64,000 nucleotides of DNA from Lachnospiraceae bacterium (GTDB lineage Bacteria > Bacillota > Clostridia > Lachnospirales > Lachnospiraceae), in assembly GCA_017618195.1 (NCBI GenBank), contig JAFZUW010000053.1, positions 80,332 through 144,331 on the forward strand, given 5' to 3'. This document shows positions 45,962 to 55,635 of the stretch, one piece after another. The notes under the pieces were generated by a model. That model was not told where the DNA came from. It searched no databases and was given only the letters and a program-made list of their open reading frames with translations. Every line of letters begins with the position of its first letter. Within the stretch, counting starts at the first letter, position 1. The translations under genes were made by a program, and so were the position numbers.

Positions 45962-45977
45962 TGTTTCACGTGAAACA
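45962..45977. other. Perfect parS site that also forms a terminator-like hairpin after rsmG
   Basis: TGTTTCACGTGAAACA is a perfect parS. It lies within the longer palindrome GGATGTTTCAC/GTGAAACATCC (45959-45980). On the minus strand this is followed by TTGTTTTTTG just after the rsmG stop, so the same DNA can act as centromere and as transcription terminator. Confidence 0.9.
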
Positions 45978-45990
45978 TCCCTGATCGATA

Positions 45991-46734
45991 TCATTTTCCG
46001 GGCTGAACAAGCGGAGACTTTAAAGGCTTCCCGCCTCCGCGGGGATACTTCGAAGGTGTGGCGGAAACCTTAGACGCAACAACAAGCCTCCTCGGAAGAT
46101 CCGAACACGGAACCGTATACCGGAGTATCTCGGGTTTGGCACATCCGAGCGTCTTAATTGCGAAGAGACTTTCCTCTATCTCCTCCTCGCTCGAGTCAGA
46201 TTTATAGGAGACAAATGCCCCGCCGGGCTTCACAAACGGAATACAGAATTCCGCAAGGGAATTCAGCTTCGCAACGGCTCTCGAAACCGCAAAATCAAAA
46301 GTTTCCCGGTATGCAGACTTCGCGGAGAGCTCTTCTGCTCGCCCATGAACACAAGATATAGATTCTAGGTCAAGCTCATTTACAACATCTTGTAGAAAAG
46401 TAATTCTTTTTTGCAGAGAATCAAGCAACAAAACCTCGATTTCCGGGAACATGATCTTAATCGGAATCCCCGGGAATCCTGCACCCGTTCCGACGTCGAT
46501 CAAACGCGGCCGAAAGCCATCCCTGCGCTTATCGTTATAAACCATTGCAAAGCAGAGACTGTCAAGGAAGTGCTTCACAACCGCCTCATCATATTCCGTG
46601 ATGGAAGTAAGATTCATAACCTTGTTCTTCTCAACCATCATCTCAAAATACCGATGCAGCTGATTAATCTGATTGTCCGTGAAAGGAATGCCGAGTTTCG
46701 AAAGACCTTCCTTTAAAACATTATCCTGATACAT
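45991..46734 (-). CDS. rsmG: 16S rRNA (guanine527-N7)-methyltransferase
   Basis: This 247-residue SAM-dependent methyltransferase modifies G527 of 16S rRNA. Motifs are IDVGTGAGFPGIPIKI (SAM site) and SRAVAKLNSLAEFC. ATG 46734 has AGAGGA 7 bases before it; the longer frame from 46770 overlaps the mnmG end. It is the classic neighbour of mnmG near the origin. Confidence 0.95.
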   Translation of the reverse strand: MYQDNVLKEGLSKLGIPFTDNQINQLHRYFEMMVEKNKVMNLTSITEYDEAVVKHFLDSLCFAMVYNDKRRDGFRPRLIDVGTGAGFPGIPIKIMFPEIEVLLLDSLQKRITFLQDVVNELDLESISCVHGRAEELSAKSAYRETFDFAVSRAVAKLNSLAEFCIPFVKPGGAFVSYKSDSSEEEIEESLFAIKTLGCAKPEILRYTVPCSDLPRRLVVASKVSATPSKYPRGGGKPLKSPLVQPGK

Positions 46735-46775
46735 ATTGAAATCCTCTAAAGCGGGTAAAACAAAAACCAATCTGC

Positions 46776-48719
46776 CTACTGCTGCTTCTCCTCTTCCGCG
46801 TGTCCGTTCTCCTTAAGAACGCGTTCAAGCATGACAAGAAGAACAGAAATATCTGCAGGCGAAACACCGCTGATACGGGATGCCTGGCCGACATTCACCG
46901 GACGGAACAGTTTCAGCTTCTGGCGAGCTTCGATCCGAATGGACGGAACCGCATCATAATCAAAATCTTCCGGAATCTTTCTGTTCTCGAGTTTCTTAAA
47001 ATGCTCGACCTGCTGCATTTGCCTCTCAATATATCCTTCATAGCGGATATTAATAACGACCTGCTCGATTACGTCGGCAGGAAGCGGAACACGGTCCGGA
47101 TCCAAAACAGCAAGGCTCTCATAGTCAAGTTCCGGACGGCGAAGCAGTTCCAAAAGAGAGGTCGCGGTATGAATTTCGGAAGTGCCGAGAGCCTTAAGCG
47201 TTTCGCAAACCGTTACGGAAGCTCCGAGAACGACAAGAGAAAGCCGCTCCAGTTCATCTTCGATTGCCTGCTTTTTCTTTAAAAACTTCTGATAACGTTC
47301 TTCATCGATCAACCCTACTTCATGACCGATTTCCGTAAGTCTGAGATCCGCATTGTCCTGACGCAGCAGGAGTCGGTACTCAGCACGGCTTGTCATCATC
47401 CGGTAAGGTTCGTGGGTTTCCTTCGTTACCAGATCATCGATCAGAACACCGATATACGCCTGTGAACGGTCAAGGACAATTCCTTCTTTGCCCTGAACCT
47501 TTCTGGCCGCATTGATTCCGGCGATAATTCCCTGCGCGGCAGCCTCCTCGTAACCGCTGCTGCCGTTACTTTGTCCGGCGCTGAAGAAGCCCTTGATCTT
47601 ACGGCATTCAAGTGTCGGGTACAGCTGCATCGGATTGATGCAGTCATATTCAATCGCATAAGCGTTTCTTACAATCTTTGCGTGCTCAAGACCCTTCACG
47701 GAACGGTACATCGCAATCTGTACCTCTTCGGGAAGACTCGAGGACATTCCCGAAAGATACATCTCGTTCGTGTATTCTCCTTCGGGTTCGATAAATACCT
47801 GGTGACGGTCCTTCTCGGGGAACTTCACGACCTTGTCTTCAATCGAAGGACAATACCTGGGACCGGAGCCTTTGATGTCACCCGAGAAAAGCGGCGAACG
47901 GTCCAGATTGGCGCGGATGATCTTATGTGTTTCCTCGTTCGTGTAAGTCAGGTAGCAAAGCGCCTGCTCACGGGCAAGGTCTTCGGGCGTATTCGTAAAG
48001 GAGAACGGAACAATCGGTTCGTCTCCTTTCTGCTCTTCCATTACGGAAAAGTCGATCGTTCTCCGATCGATTCTGGCAGGCGTTCCGGTCTTAAACCGGT
48101 ACATTTCAATGCCCGCGGCAATCAGGGAATCGGTCAGATGCGTCGCCCGCGGAGTGCCGTTCGGACCCGTATAAGTACTTACTTCCCCGAAAATGCACCG
48201 CGCGTTCAGATAAACGCCGCTGCAGAGGATTACCGCCTTGCACGGATAAATTCCGCCCGAAACCGTCTTCACGCCGGTTACGGTCTTCGTTCCGTCGTCC
48301 GCAGTCTCATAAAGGAGCTCGGAAACCTCCGCCTGCTTTAAGGTAAGATGATCCGTGCTCTCCATCACTTTCCGCATGCAGTTGCTGTATTTCTGCTTGT
48401 CCGCCTGAGCACGTAAGGAATGCACGGCAGGCCCCTTTGAGCGGTTCAGCATCTTGCTTTGGATAAATGCCTTGTCGATGTTTCGTCCCATTTCCCCGCC
48501 GAGCGCGTCTACCTCTTTTACAAGGTGTCCTTTGCTCGTACCGCCGATATTCGGATTACAGGGCATCATGGCAATCGTATCGGTGCTGACCATAAAGCAG
48601 ATGGTTTCACACCCGAGACGCGCCGCGGCAAGTGCCGCTTCGCAGCCCGCATGTCCGGCTCCGATTACCGCCACATCATAAGAATCACATGTAAAATCAG
48701 GGATTACCGAATTCATCAT
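46776..48719 (-). CDS. mnmG: tRNA uridine-34 carboxymethylaminomethyl-modifying enzyme MnmG
   Basis: This 647-residue FAD protein works with MnmE to modify U34 of certain tRNAs. It has the dinucleotide-binding motif [21 protein letters not shown], then [21 protein letters not shown] and [15 protein letters not shown], all typical. The last 20 or so residues are Glu/Lys/Gln-rich. Two ATG codons in tandem begin the frame; which is used cannot be decided. It follows mnmE by 27 bases. Confidence 0.96.
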   Translation of the reverse strand: MMNSVIPDFTCDSYDVAVIGAGHAGCEAALAAARLGCETICFMVSTDTIAMMPCNPNIGGTSKGHLVKEVDALGGEMGRNIDKAFIQSKMLNRSKGPAVHSLRAQADKQKYSNCMRKVMESTDHLTLKQAEVSELLYETADDGTKTVTGVKTVSGGIYPCKAVILCSGVYLNARCIFGEVSTYTGPNGTPRATHLTDSLIAAGIEMYRFKTGTPARIDRRTIDFSVMEEQKGDEPIVPFSFTNTPEDLAREQALCYLTYTNEETHKIIRANLDRSPLFSGDIKGSGPRYCPSIEDKVVKFPEKDRHQVFIEPEGEYTNEMYLSGMSSSLPEEVQIAMYRSVKGLEHAKIVRNAYAIEYDCINPMQLYPTLECRKIKGFFSAGQSNGSSGYEEAAAQGIIAGINAARKVQGKEGIVLDRSQAYIGVLIDDLVTKETHEPYRMMTSRAEYRLLLRQDNADLRLTEIGHEVGLIDEERYQKFLKKKQAIEDELERLSLVVLGASVTVCETLKALGTSEIHTATSLLELLRRPELDYESLAVLDPDRVPLPADVIEQVVINIRYEGYIERQMQQVEHFKKLENRKIPEDFDYDAVPSIRIEARQKLKLFRPVNVGQASRISGVSPADISVLLVMLERVLKENGHAEEEKQQ

Positions 48720-48746
48720 AACCTAAAAATCACCTATCGCATCCGT

Positions 48747-50201
48747 TTATTTGCCCAGACAGAACTGTTCAAATATCCGGTTAATCAAATCTTCGTCAAC
48801 TTCCTCACCGACAATTCTCGAAAGCGCTTCGTACGCTCCCATCAGATCGATCGAATAAAAATCTTCGGGAAGTCCCGCTTCAATGCTCGTAAGAACCTTT
48901 CCGAGACTGTCATACGCGGACCTCAGACATTCCTTATGCCGCTCCGAGGTGATTACGGCTTCGTCGTCCGCGCGGAGATTTCCGGCAAAGAACATACCCG
49001 AAATCTTCTCCTCAAGCTCCGTAAGACCGGTTCCTTCCTTTGCGGAAACCGAAACGATTTCCGCTTCGCATCCGCAATCCGAAAGAAGCTCTCTCACATC
49101 CCGCTCGCTCGTGCAGGCGGCAGGAACGATGTCCTTTTCCGTCAAATGCTCCGCTCCCACGGGAGCTTTCATCAGATCGGTTTTATTCAAAACGGCAAGC
49201 ATTTTCTTGCCGGCATATGCCTTTAAAATTTCGCGGTCGACATCATCTAACAGAACCGATGCGTCCGCAACATATAAGATAAGATCCGCGTCCACGGCCT
49301 TCTCATGGGCTCTTGTTACACCGATCTTCTCAACCGGATCGGGCGTATTGCGGATTCCCGCCGTATCAACGATCAAAAGCGTGATACCGTTCAGGCGGAT
49401 TTCTTCGGAAAGGGTATCTCTCGTCGTTCCAGCGATTTCCGTAACAATGGCGCGGTCTTCGCCGATCAGGGCATTCATCAGGGAGCTCTTTCCGACATTG
49501 GGTTTGCCGAGAATAACGGTCTCGATGCCTTCTTTTATGAGGCGTCCGTTATCGGCGGAATGAAGCATTTTAAGGATTTCCTCCTGCTCCGCGCGTACCG
49601 ATTCGGAAAGCTTTTCCGCGAAGCCTTCCAAAGAATAATACTCGGGTTGGTCAAGCGATGCTTCAATCGTTGCAACATCCGTAAGAAGCTGCTTTCGAAG
49701 CGACAGAATACGGTCGCGGAGCGTTCCGCGAAGCTGCTTCACGGAATTCTTCACCGCTAGATCGTTCTTCGCTCCGATCAGTTCCATCACGGCTTCCGCC
49801 TGAGACAGGTCAATCCTGCCGTTTAAAAAGGCGCGCTTCGTGAATTCACCGGGCTCTGCAAGTCTTGCGCCGTTTGCGAGGACAAGCGAAAGGATCCTCT
49901 TCGTTACGACAATGCCGCCGTGGCAGTCGATTTCGATCGTATCTTCCTTCGTAAACGTTCTCGGTGCTTTCAGGTATAACAGCATGACTTCGTCAATGAC
50001 TTCCGGACCGTCGACAATAAAGCCATAGTGCACCGTATGGCTCTCCCATTCGGCAATATGGTCTGCGATCGGTTCGGAGGAATTACCGTTTCGAAAGATC
50101 TTCGAAGCAATCGAAAAGGAATCCGGTCCGCTGATCCGGATAATACTGATTCCGGCGGCACTGAGCCCTGTGGCAATAGCCGCAATCGTGTCATTATTCA
50201 T
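48747..50201 (-). CDS. mnmE: tRNA modification GTPase MnmE
   Basis: This 484-residue protein has the folate-binding N-domain (DTIAAIATGLSAAGISIIRISG), a GTPase domain inserted in helices (GKPNVGKSSLMNAL, DTAGIR, NKTDL) and the C-terminal FCLGK that carries the catalytic Cys. It forms the MnmE-MnmG complex. ATG 50201 follows a modest AAGG; the longer frame from 50294 lacks family similarity and is rejected. Gene order mnmE-mnmG-rsmG is standard. Confidence 0.96.
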   Translation of the reverse strand: MNNDTIAAIATGLSAAGISIIRISGPDSFSIASKIFRNGNSSEPIADHIAEWESHTVHYGFIVDGPEVIDEVMLLYLKAPRTFTKEDTIEIDCHGGIVVTKRILSLVLANGARLAEPGEFTKRAFLNGRIDLSQAEAVMELIGAKNDLAVKNSVKQLRGTLRDRILSLRKQLLTDVATIEASLDQPEYYSLEGFAEKLSESVRAEQEEILKMLHSADNGRLIKEGIETVILGKPNVGKSSLMNALIGEDRAIVTEIAGTTRDTLSEEIRLNGITLLIVDTAGIRNTPDPVEKIGVTRAHEKAVDADLILYVADASVLLDDVDREILKAYAGKKMLAVLNKTDLMKAPVGAEHLTEKDIVPAACTSERDVRELLSDCGCEAEIVSVSAKEGTGLTELEEKISGMFFAGNLRADDEAVITSERHKECLRSAYDSLGKVLTSIEAGLPEDFYSIDLMGAYEALSRIVGEEVDEDLINRIFEQFCLGK

Positions 50202-50327
50202 GCATGTAACCTTGCGCAGGCATGTATGCACCGGAATCGCGCCTGCTGCGGCTCCGGTCTTTCCAGTTGAAAAGAAGGGAGAAGGAAATCGCATTCCTCT
50301 CCCTTCCGAATCATCAAATATCCGATG

Positions 50328-51266
50328 TTACTGCTGGCCGCCCTCGTTCTTAGCCTTCTCGGCTGCGCGGGCTTCCTTATATGCAGCGTAGTCCTTCATG
50401 TAATCCTGGCTGTAATCGCTGCTGTTGTCGTTGTAGCGCGGCTTCGGAGGACGGCGGTTGCCGTATCCGCCCTTATTGTTGCCGTATCCGCCGCGGCGGT
50501 TGTTGTTATAACCGCCTCTGTTGTAGCCTCCGCGGCCGTATCCGCGGCCGTTGTCAAAGGATACACCCTTCTTCATGGAAACGATAACCTTACGATAAGG
50601 CTCCTCGCCCTCACTGTGGGTTTCAACGTATTTATCGTTCTGAAGAGCTGCATGGATAATGCGTCTCTCATACGGGTTCATCGGCTCAAGCGCTACGCTT
50701 CTGCGGGTCTTCTTAACCTTGCCGGCAATATTCTTTGCAAGATTCTCAAGGGTTTCCTTACGTCTTGCACGATAGTTCTCGGTATCGAGCTTAATCTTAT
50801 AATACTGATTGCAGGCGCGGTTTACAACGAGGCTGGTCAGATACTGAAGCGCATCAAGAGTCTGTCCGCGCTTTCCGATCAGAGTGCCCATATCGTCGCC
50901 TTCAACGTTGATATAGATGTTGCCCTCTTCCTCTTCGACATATGCGGAAATGTCTGCGGAGAAACCGAGCTCGGTAAGTACTTTCTTAATAAAGTCAACG
51001 GCTACCTCGGAAGGAGTCTCGCCGCTTGCGGCACTGACGGTGCTTTCGGCAACCTCTGCCACGGCTTCCGCAACGGATGCGGAAAGATCGGTCTCCGCTT
51101 CGGGAAGCGTAACCGCAATCTTACAGTTCTTGAAAAGGCCGAGGAATCCGCCCTTTTCTTCTTCAATTACTTCATAAACAAGATTCTCTGCGGCAATTCC
51201 GAGGTCAGCAGCGGCAGCAGCCTTTGCTTCTTCTTCATTCTTGCCGGAATACTCTTTAACTGCCAT
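50328..51266 (-). CDS. khpB: RNA-binding protein KhpB (Jag) with an RGG-like tail
   Basis: This 312-residue protein has the Jag N-terminal domain (residues 1-52), an acidic/Ala linker, a KH domain (GTLIGKRGQTLDALQYL) and an R3H domain (ALEPMNPYERRIIHAAL). KhpB with KhpA binds small RNAs and influences cell shape. Unusually, residues from about 240 to 285 form an Arg/Gly/Tyr/Asn-rich tract (GRGGYNRGGYNNN, RRGGYGNNKGGYGNRR), followed by an acidic/Tyr end. Most KhpB proteins stop soon after R3H. It follows yidC by 80 bases. Confidence 0.93.
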   Translation of the reverse strand: MAVKEYSGKNEEEAKAAAAADLGIAAENLVYEVIEEEKGGFLGLFKNCKIAVTLPEAETDLSASVAEAVAEVAESTVSAASGETPSEVAVDFIKKVLTELGFSADISAYVEEEEGNIYINVEGDDMGTLIGKRGQTLDALQYLTSLVVNRACNQYYKIKLDTENYRARRKETLENLAKNIAGKVKKTRRSVALEPMNPYERRIIHAALQNDKYVETHSEGEEPYRKVIVSMKKGVSFDNGRGYGRGGYNRGGYNNNRRGGYGNNKGGYGNRRPPKPRYNDNSSDYSQDYMKDYAAYKEARAAEKAKNEGGQQ

Positions 51267-51346
51267 AATAATCCTCCTGTTTCCGGTACGGCGGTTCCGA
51301 ACGGAACTCCGCCGGCCCTTATCCTTCGGCCGGAAAATGTTCCGGT

Positions 51347-52777
51347 TTATTCGTCATCGTCGTTTCGGTACAGATTTGCGATCGCGGAAATGTTGGATTT
51401 GCCTTCCGCGGCATTCTTTGCAAGTTCATCTTTCTTCTTATCGGAAACCTTCTGGGCAGGACGCTTGCCGTCACTGTCGCTCTGCTTTCCGGAATTGTTG
51501 TAAGAAGCGATCGTCTTCGTCTTGGTCTTTGCGATGGACGAAGTCTCGGTTCCGTTCGATACGATACCGAGCTTCTTGTTTCTCTCGGCTACCTTTGCTT
51601 CATTCGCGGCAACAACGTCTTCGATGCTGATCTTGTCAAGCTTCCGGTTTATGACCTGCTGCTGCAGAATGGATACGCCGGAGTTAACAACCCAGTAAAT
51701 ACCTACACCGATCGGAAAGAATACGCAGAATACACCCGATACGACCGGCATGATCTTCATCATTCCTTCCATGCTTGCTGCGGTCGGATTGTCGTCCTTC
51801 TTCTTTTCATCGCCGCTCTTCTGAACTTTCATCTGAAGTGCGGACTGGATGTATTGAAGAACCGCTGCAAGAATCGGGATCAAAAGCATCGGAGTCAGCT
51901 TCCAGCCGGGCGGATCGAGAATATTATAGCCGCCGAACAGGCTGTTCACGCGAAGAATGTCTTCCTTCGCCTCCGTCTTTCCCTGTGTAAATTCCTTGAA
52001 AGCATCGCTTTGACAAAAAGCGTTCCATTTGCTGTACTTCGGGTCTTCCTTCATCTCACCGGTTACGGTATCCTTTACATAGAAAACCTTACCGCTTAAG
52101 AAGTCTTCCCAGGCTTCCGTTCCGAGAACGGTCATAAGGTCGATCACACGGTTCTCATTCCAGTTCTTCTCCTTCTTGGCCTTACGGTCACGAAGGGTAA
52201 GCTTCTCGGCATCCATGAACTGCTGCAAAGCAGCCGTGGCGTCTTTTGAGAGATAACCGTCCTGAACCTTTTCCGCATCGTCTTCGGGATCAAAATCAAA
52301 CGAAGACATCTTGGTCATACAGTCCGAAGAGATCGGCGTATAAAGATCCTTAACCGGCTGTACGTATGCGGGAATGGAATAGATAACACGATATAAGGCA
52401 AATACGACAAAAAGCATGATGATCAGCGGAAGGCAACCGCCGAGAGGGCTTGTGCCGTATTTTCTGTATACGGCTGACGTTTCTTCCTGCATGCGGTACA
52501 TCGCTTCCCGGTCGCTGCGGTCGTAGCCTTTGTATTTTTCCTGAATGGCACGTAACTCCGGCTGCATCTTCGCGGAAAACTTTGCACTTCTCTGCTGCTT
52601 GATCGTCAGCGGAAGCGTGAGCATCTTAACCGCAATCGTGAACAAAACGATACACAATGCGATATTCGGGATGCCCATCCAGGCAACCAGCATATAAACC
52701 AGATTGAGGATCTTACCCATGATCCAAGCAAACGGTTTAAGAATACCGGAAACCTGAGTCAAAAATATAAAATTCAT
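51347..52777 (-). CDS. yidC: Membrane protein insertase YidC
   Basis: This 476-residue insertase has the Gram-positive layout without a lipobox: two membrane segments (about residues 27-50 and 120-140), KMLTLPLTIKQQRSAKFSAKMQPE, the hydrophilic-groove region and C-terminal segments including MMKIMPVVSGVFCVFFPIGV. Between about residues 150 and 285 a large Lys/Asp/Glu-rich segment is inserted between the second and third membrane helices. The tail is Lys/Ser/Asp-rich. It follows yidD by 15 bases. Confidence 0.93.
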   Translation of the reverse strand: MNFIFLTQVSGILKPFAWIMGKILNLVYMLVAWMGIPNIALCIVLFTIAVKMLTLPLTIKQQRSAKFSAKMQPELRAIQEKYKGYDRSDREAMYRMQEETSAVYRKYGTSPLGGCLPLIIMLFVVFALYRVIYSIPAYVQPVKDLYTPISSDCMTKMSSFDFDPEDDAEKVQDGYLSKDATAALQQFMDAEKLTLRDRKAKKEKNWNENRVIDLMTVLGTEAWEDFLSGKVFYVKDTVTGEMKEDPKYSKWNAFCQSDAFKEFTQGKTEAKEDILRVNSLFGGYNILDPPGWKLTPMLLIPILAAVLQYIQSALQMKVQKSGDEKKKDDNPTAASMEGMMKIMPVVSGVFCVFFPIGVGIYWVVNSGVSILQQQVINRKLDKISIEDVVAANEAKVAERNKKLGIVSNGTETSSIAKTKTKTIASYNNSGKQSDSDGKRPAQKVSDKKKDELAKNAAEGKSNISAIANLYRNDDDE

Positions 52778-52792
52778 TAATGGTCCTCCTAA

Positions 52793-53005
52793 TTAAGGCA
52801 CGGGATCATATCCTCCCTTATGGAAGGGGTGACACCTTAAAATCCTGCGGACCGCAAGCCAGGTGCCTTTGATTGCTCCGTACTTTTCAATGGCTTCCAT
52901 TGCATATTGGGAACATGTGGGCGTATAAATACAGGTGGACCTTCCCTTTAGAGGCGACAGGAATTTCCGATAAAAACGAATTAAAAGTATAAGTATCTTC
53001 TTCAT
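52793..53005 (-). CDS. yidD: Membrane protein insertion efficiency factor YidD
   Basis: This 70-residue protein has the YidD signature [20 protein letters not shown] and [12 protein letters not shown], with the conserved Cys residues. It helps YidC-dependent insertion. It overlaps rnpA by 4 bases and precedes yidC, the usual order. Confidence 0.95.
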   Translation of the reverse strand: MKKILILLIRFYRKFLSPLKGRSTCIYTPTCSQYAMEAIEKYGAIKGTWLAVRRILRCHPFHKGGYDPVP

Positions 53006-53334
53006 GGCATTATCTTCGATATATGAGCCAAATGTAATACCGCATCACAGATCTCGCGGTACGTCCTGTCCTTCGCTGCTCCCCTGGCAATGACGACGAC
53101 GTCCAACCCGTTGTTGATCCGATCGCCGTTTAAGCGTAAGCTCTCATAAATAAGGCGCTTGATACGGTGTCTAACGACACTGTTTCCGACCTTCTTGCTT
53201 ACGCTGATTCCTATTCTGTTGTAATCCATATCGTTGTTACATACATACATAACAAGATATTTGTTCGCCTTACTGCTTCCAAGGCGATAAACATCCGAAA
53301 ACTCTCTTCCTTTCCGCAAGGAAATCATTTTCAT
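53002..53334 (-). CDS. rnpA: Ribonuclease P protein component
   Basis: This 110-residue protein starts [19 protein letters not shown] and has the RNR-type motif [18 protein letters not shown]. It binds RNase P RNA for tRNA 5' processing. It lies 68 bases after rpmH and overlaps yidD. Confidence 0.95.
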   Translation of the reverse strand: MKMISLRKGREFSDVYRLGSSKANKYLVMYVCNNDMDYNRIGISVSKKVGNSVVRHRIKRLIYESLRLNGDRINNGLDVVVIARGAAKDRTYREICDAVLHLAHISKIMP

Positions 53335-53378
53335 CTTTAAGGCCTCCCTTCATCGGTTCCGCCTCAAATCAAAACAAG

Positions 53379-53403
53379 AAAAAAGGCTACATAAACTGCA
53401 GCC
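53379..53403 (-). terminator. Terminator overlapping the rpmH stop codon
   Basis: On the minus strand GGCTGCA (53403-53397) and TGTAGCC (53391-53385) form a 7-bp stem with one G-U pair and a 5-base loop, followed by TTTTTT. It would give a separate short rpmH message with some read-through to rnpA. Confidence 0.6.
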
Positions 53404-53537
53404 TAAGCGGAAATACTGTGTCTGCCCTTTGCTCTTCTGGCGGACAAAACCTTTCTTCCGTTTGCTGTAAGCATTCTCTGACGGAAACCGTGAACGCGAG
53501 CATGGCTCTTCTTCTTCGGCTGAAATGTCATCTTCAT
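53403..53537 (-). CDS. rpmH: Ribosomal protein L34
   Basis: This 44-residue basic protein starts [20 protein letters not shown] and continues [20 protein letters not shown], the universal L34 sequence. AAAGGAGGGC precedes the ATG. It is the leftward gene nearest the origin, in the classic rpmH-rnpA arrangement. Too short for most gene finders but unmistakable. Confidence 0.97.
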   Translation of the reverse strand: MKMTFQPKKKSHARVHGFRQRMLTANGRKVLSARRAKGRHSISA

Positions 53538-53579
53538 AAAAAAGCCCTCCTTTCGGGATTCGATAAAATTGCATTGTCT

Positions 53580-53608
53580 ATTATAGTGAATTGCTTTCTA
53601 AAAGTCAA
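53580..53608 (-). promoter_or_regulatory. Promoter for rpmH
   Basis: On the minus strand TTGACT (53608-53603), 17 bases and TATAAT (53585-53580). Confidence 0.8.
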
Positions 53609-53609
53609 T

Positions 53610-53890
53610 CAGAAAAATGACGTAAAATATTAACGCAAAATGTTTATAAAACTATCAACTTATCAACATTTTTTGTGGATAGATTTTTTATGTTCTTATT
53701 TTCCGCAATACTACTTTGTTCGAAAAAGCCACATTTTTTGTTTATAAACGGAGTATAAAAAACGGCAATCCGGAAACCACTGAAAATGACGTTAAAGGAC
53801 AAAAATGTCTCTTTTTTGCAAAAAAACGCAAAATAAGCGAAAATAACGCGTTTCTTTCGGTAAAAATACGTTATGTCACACATAAGGAAA
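53610..53890. other. AT-rich origin region upstream of dnaA with DnaA boxes
   Basis: This stretch between rpmH and dnaA is AT-rich with no gene. It holds DnaA-box-like 9-mers: TTATCAACA (53660-53668), CTATCAACT (53652-53660) and TGTGGATAG (53674-53682, the complement of CTATCCACA). Similar boxes follow dnaA, giving the two-part origin layout known from Bacillus. Short frames here on both strands are not supported as genes. Confidence 0.65.
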
Positions 53891-53895
53891 AACAC

Positions 53896-53924
53896 TTGTA
53901 AAAAGCAAACATATATATTATAAT
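53896..53924 (+). promoter_or_regulatory. Promoter for dnaA
   Basis: TTGTAA (53896-53901), 17 bases and TATAAT (53919-53924). The -10 lies in an AT palindrome (53911-53930), which could also aid DNA opening. Confidence 0.7.
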
Positions 53925-53995
53925 ATATATGTTATCCTGATACTGGTCCAATATGGGATTTTAACACGATTTCCGTTTGTAATTCGGAGGTTTCC

Positions 53996-55369
53996 ATGTA
54001 CACGAAACAGATGCTCGAAGAGAAGTGGCCGGACATTCTGGAATACATGAAGAATAATTACAATGTTTCCGATGTTTCGTACCGAACCTGGCTTCTTCCC
54101 TTGAAAATTTACGATTTGGAAGATAATATTGTCACCCTTATTGTGGACGATACCGTTGTTCATCCGAATAGCCTGATTTTTATCCGCAATAAGTATGGCT
54201 TTTTTATTAAAACGGCGATTGAAGAAATCATTTTTGAGAACTTTGAAGTCGAATTTGTCTTAAAAACCCAGATTCAGAAGCAGGAAGACGACCGGAAGAG
54301 GAAGGAACGTCTTCCGATGGCAGGATCTCCCCGTCTTTTGAATCCCTTATATACGTTCGATTCTTTCGTTGTCGGTGAGAACAACAATACCGCACATGCT
54401 GCGGCTCTGGCGGTTGCCGAACAGCCCGGCGAAGTTTACAATCCGCTTTACATTTACGGCGGTCCCGGACTCGGCAAAACACACCTGATGTACTCCATCG
54501 CAAATTACATCATCGAGCACAATCCGGACATGAAGGTTTTGTTCATCACAAGCGAAACCTATACGAACGAACTGATCAAAGCAATTCACAGCGGATCTTC
54601 CAGCACGAAGTCTTTGGAGGAATTTCGTAAGAAATACCGCAGCAACGACGTCCTCCTTATTGACGATATACAGTTTATTATAAATAAGGAAGGAACGCAG
54701 GAAGAGTTCTTTTATACCTTCAACGAGATGCGTGATTCCGGCCGACAGGTTATTATTTCCTCCGACCGGCGTCCGAGCGACCTGCAGATTCTGAATGAAA
54801 GACTCCGTTCCAGATTTGCCTGGGGACTGACCGTTGACATTCAGGCTCCCGTTTTTGAAACAAGAATGGCTATTCTTCGTAAGAAAGCGGAACTCAACCA
54901 TCTTACCATTGATGATGAGATTCTTTCCTACATCGCTGACAATATCCGAAGCAACATCCGTGAACTCGAAGGAGCTCTTACCAAGGTCGTTGCACTCGGC
55001 CGTCTGCAGAACCGAAAGATTACACCTGAACTCGCCGAGGAAGCTCTGAAGGATTATATTATCCCGGATATGAAGAAGACCGTTACGATGCCTTTCATTC
55101 TGGAAGTTATCGCGGAACAGTACGGAATCACTTCCTCCCAGCTCGTTTCAAGACAGAAGACCAGGGACATTGCTTTTCCGAGACAGATTGCCATGTATCT
55201 ATGCCGGGAATTTACAACGCTTTCTTTTGATGAAATCGGAAAGGCTCTCGGCGGACTCGATCACTCGACCGTACATTACGGATACGGCAAAGTCCAGAAG
55301 GCAATCAAGACGGATCCTACGGTTGCTTCTTCCATCGAAGTACTGAAAAAGAAGATCAATATCGAATAA
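53996..55369 (+). CDS. dnaA: Chromosomal replication initiator DnaA
   Basis: This 457-residue initiator has domain I for partner binding, a short linker, an AAA+ domain (YIYGGPGLGKTHLMYSIANYI Walker A region in part; LLIDDIQF Walker B) and the C-terminal DNA-binding domain with DHSTVHYGYGKV. GGAGG precedes the ATG. It is the first rightward gene of the origin set and is expected to regulate itself through nearby boxes. Confidence 0.98.
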   Translation: MYTKQMLEEKWPDILEYMKNNYNVSDVSYRTWLLPLKIYDLEDNIVTLIVDDTVVHPNSLIFIRNKYGFFIKTAIEEIIFENFEVEFVLKTQIQKQEDDRKRKERLPMAGSPRLLNPLYTFDSFVVGENNNTAHAAALAVAEQPGEVYNPLYIYGGPGLGKTHLMYSIANYIIEHNPDMKVLFITSETYTNELIKAIHSGSSSTKSLEEFRKKYRSNDVLLIDDIQFIINKEGTQEEFFYTFNEMRDSGRQVIISSDRRPSDLQILNERLRSRFAWGLTVDIQAPVFETRMAILRKKAELNHLTIDDEILSYIADNIRSNIRELEGALTKVVALGRLQNRKITPELAEEALKDYIIPDMKKTVTMPFILEVIAEQYGITSSQLVSRQKTRDIAFPRQIAMYLCREFTTLSFDEIGKALGGLDHSTVHYGYGKVQKAIKTDPTVASSIEVLKKKINIE

Positions 55370-55371
55370 CC

Positions 55372-55570
55372 TGTGGATAGATTTGAGGAATTTTGTTGCA
55401 TACTTTTGCAGGGTACTTTTCTTCCTCAAAAACGTTTTAAATACCGCTTCCGGTTATCCACTTTTTAAGCAGTTTCATCCTTTTGCGATGCAACGCTTTA
55501 TCCAAAGCGGAAATCCAGTGTTTATGCATGTTTGCATGCGTTTTCCACGAATCCACCGCCTATAATAATA
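55372..55570. other. Downstream origin region with DnaA boxes between dnaA and dnaN
   Basis: DnaA-box-like 9-mers occur at 55372-55380 (TGTGGATAG), 55454-55462 (TTATCCACT) and 55541-55549 (TTTTCCACG). TTTGAGGAA (55382-55390) and TTCCTCAAA (55432-55440) form a hairpin. The last box sits just before a TATAAT at 55561-55566, the likely -10 of dnaN, suggesting DnaA control. No gene is present. Confidence 0.6.
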
Positions 55571-55635
55571 ATACTATTAATTCATCATTAATCATCATGG
55601 AAACCGCTTCGGCGGATTTCGGAAAAGGAGATTCT

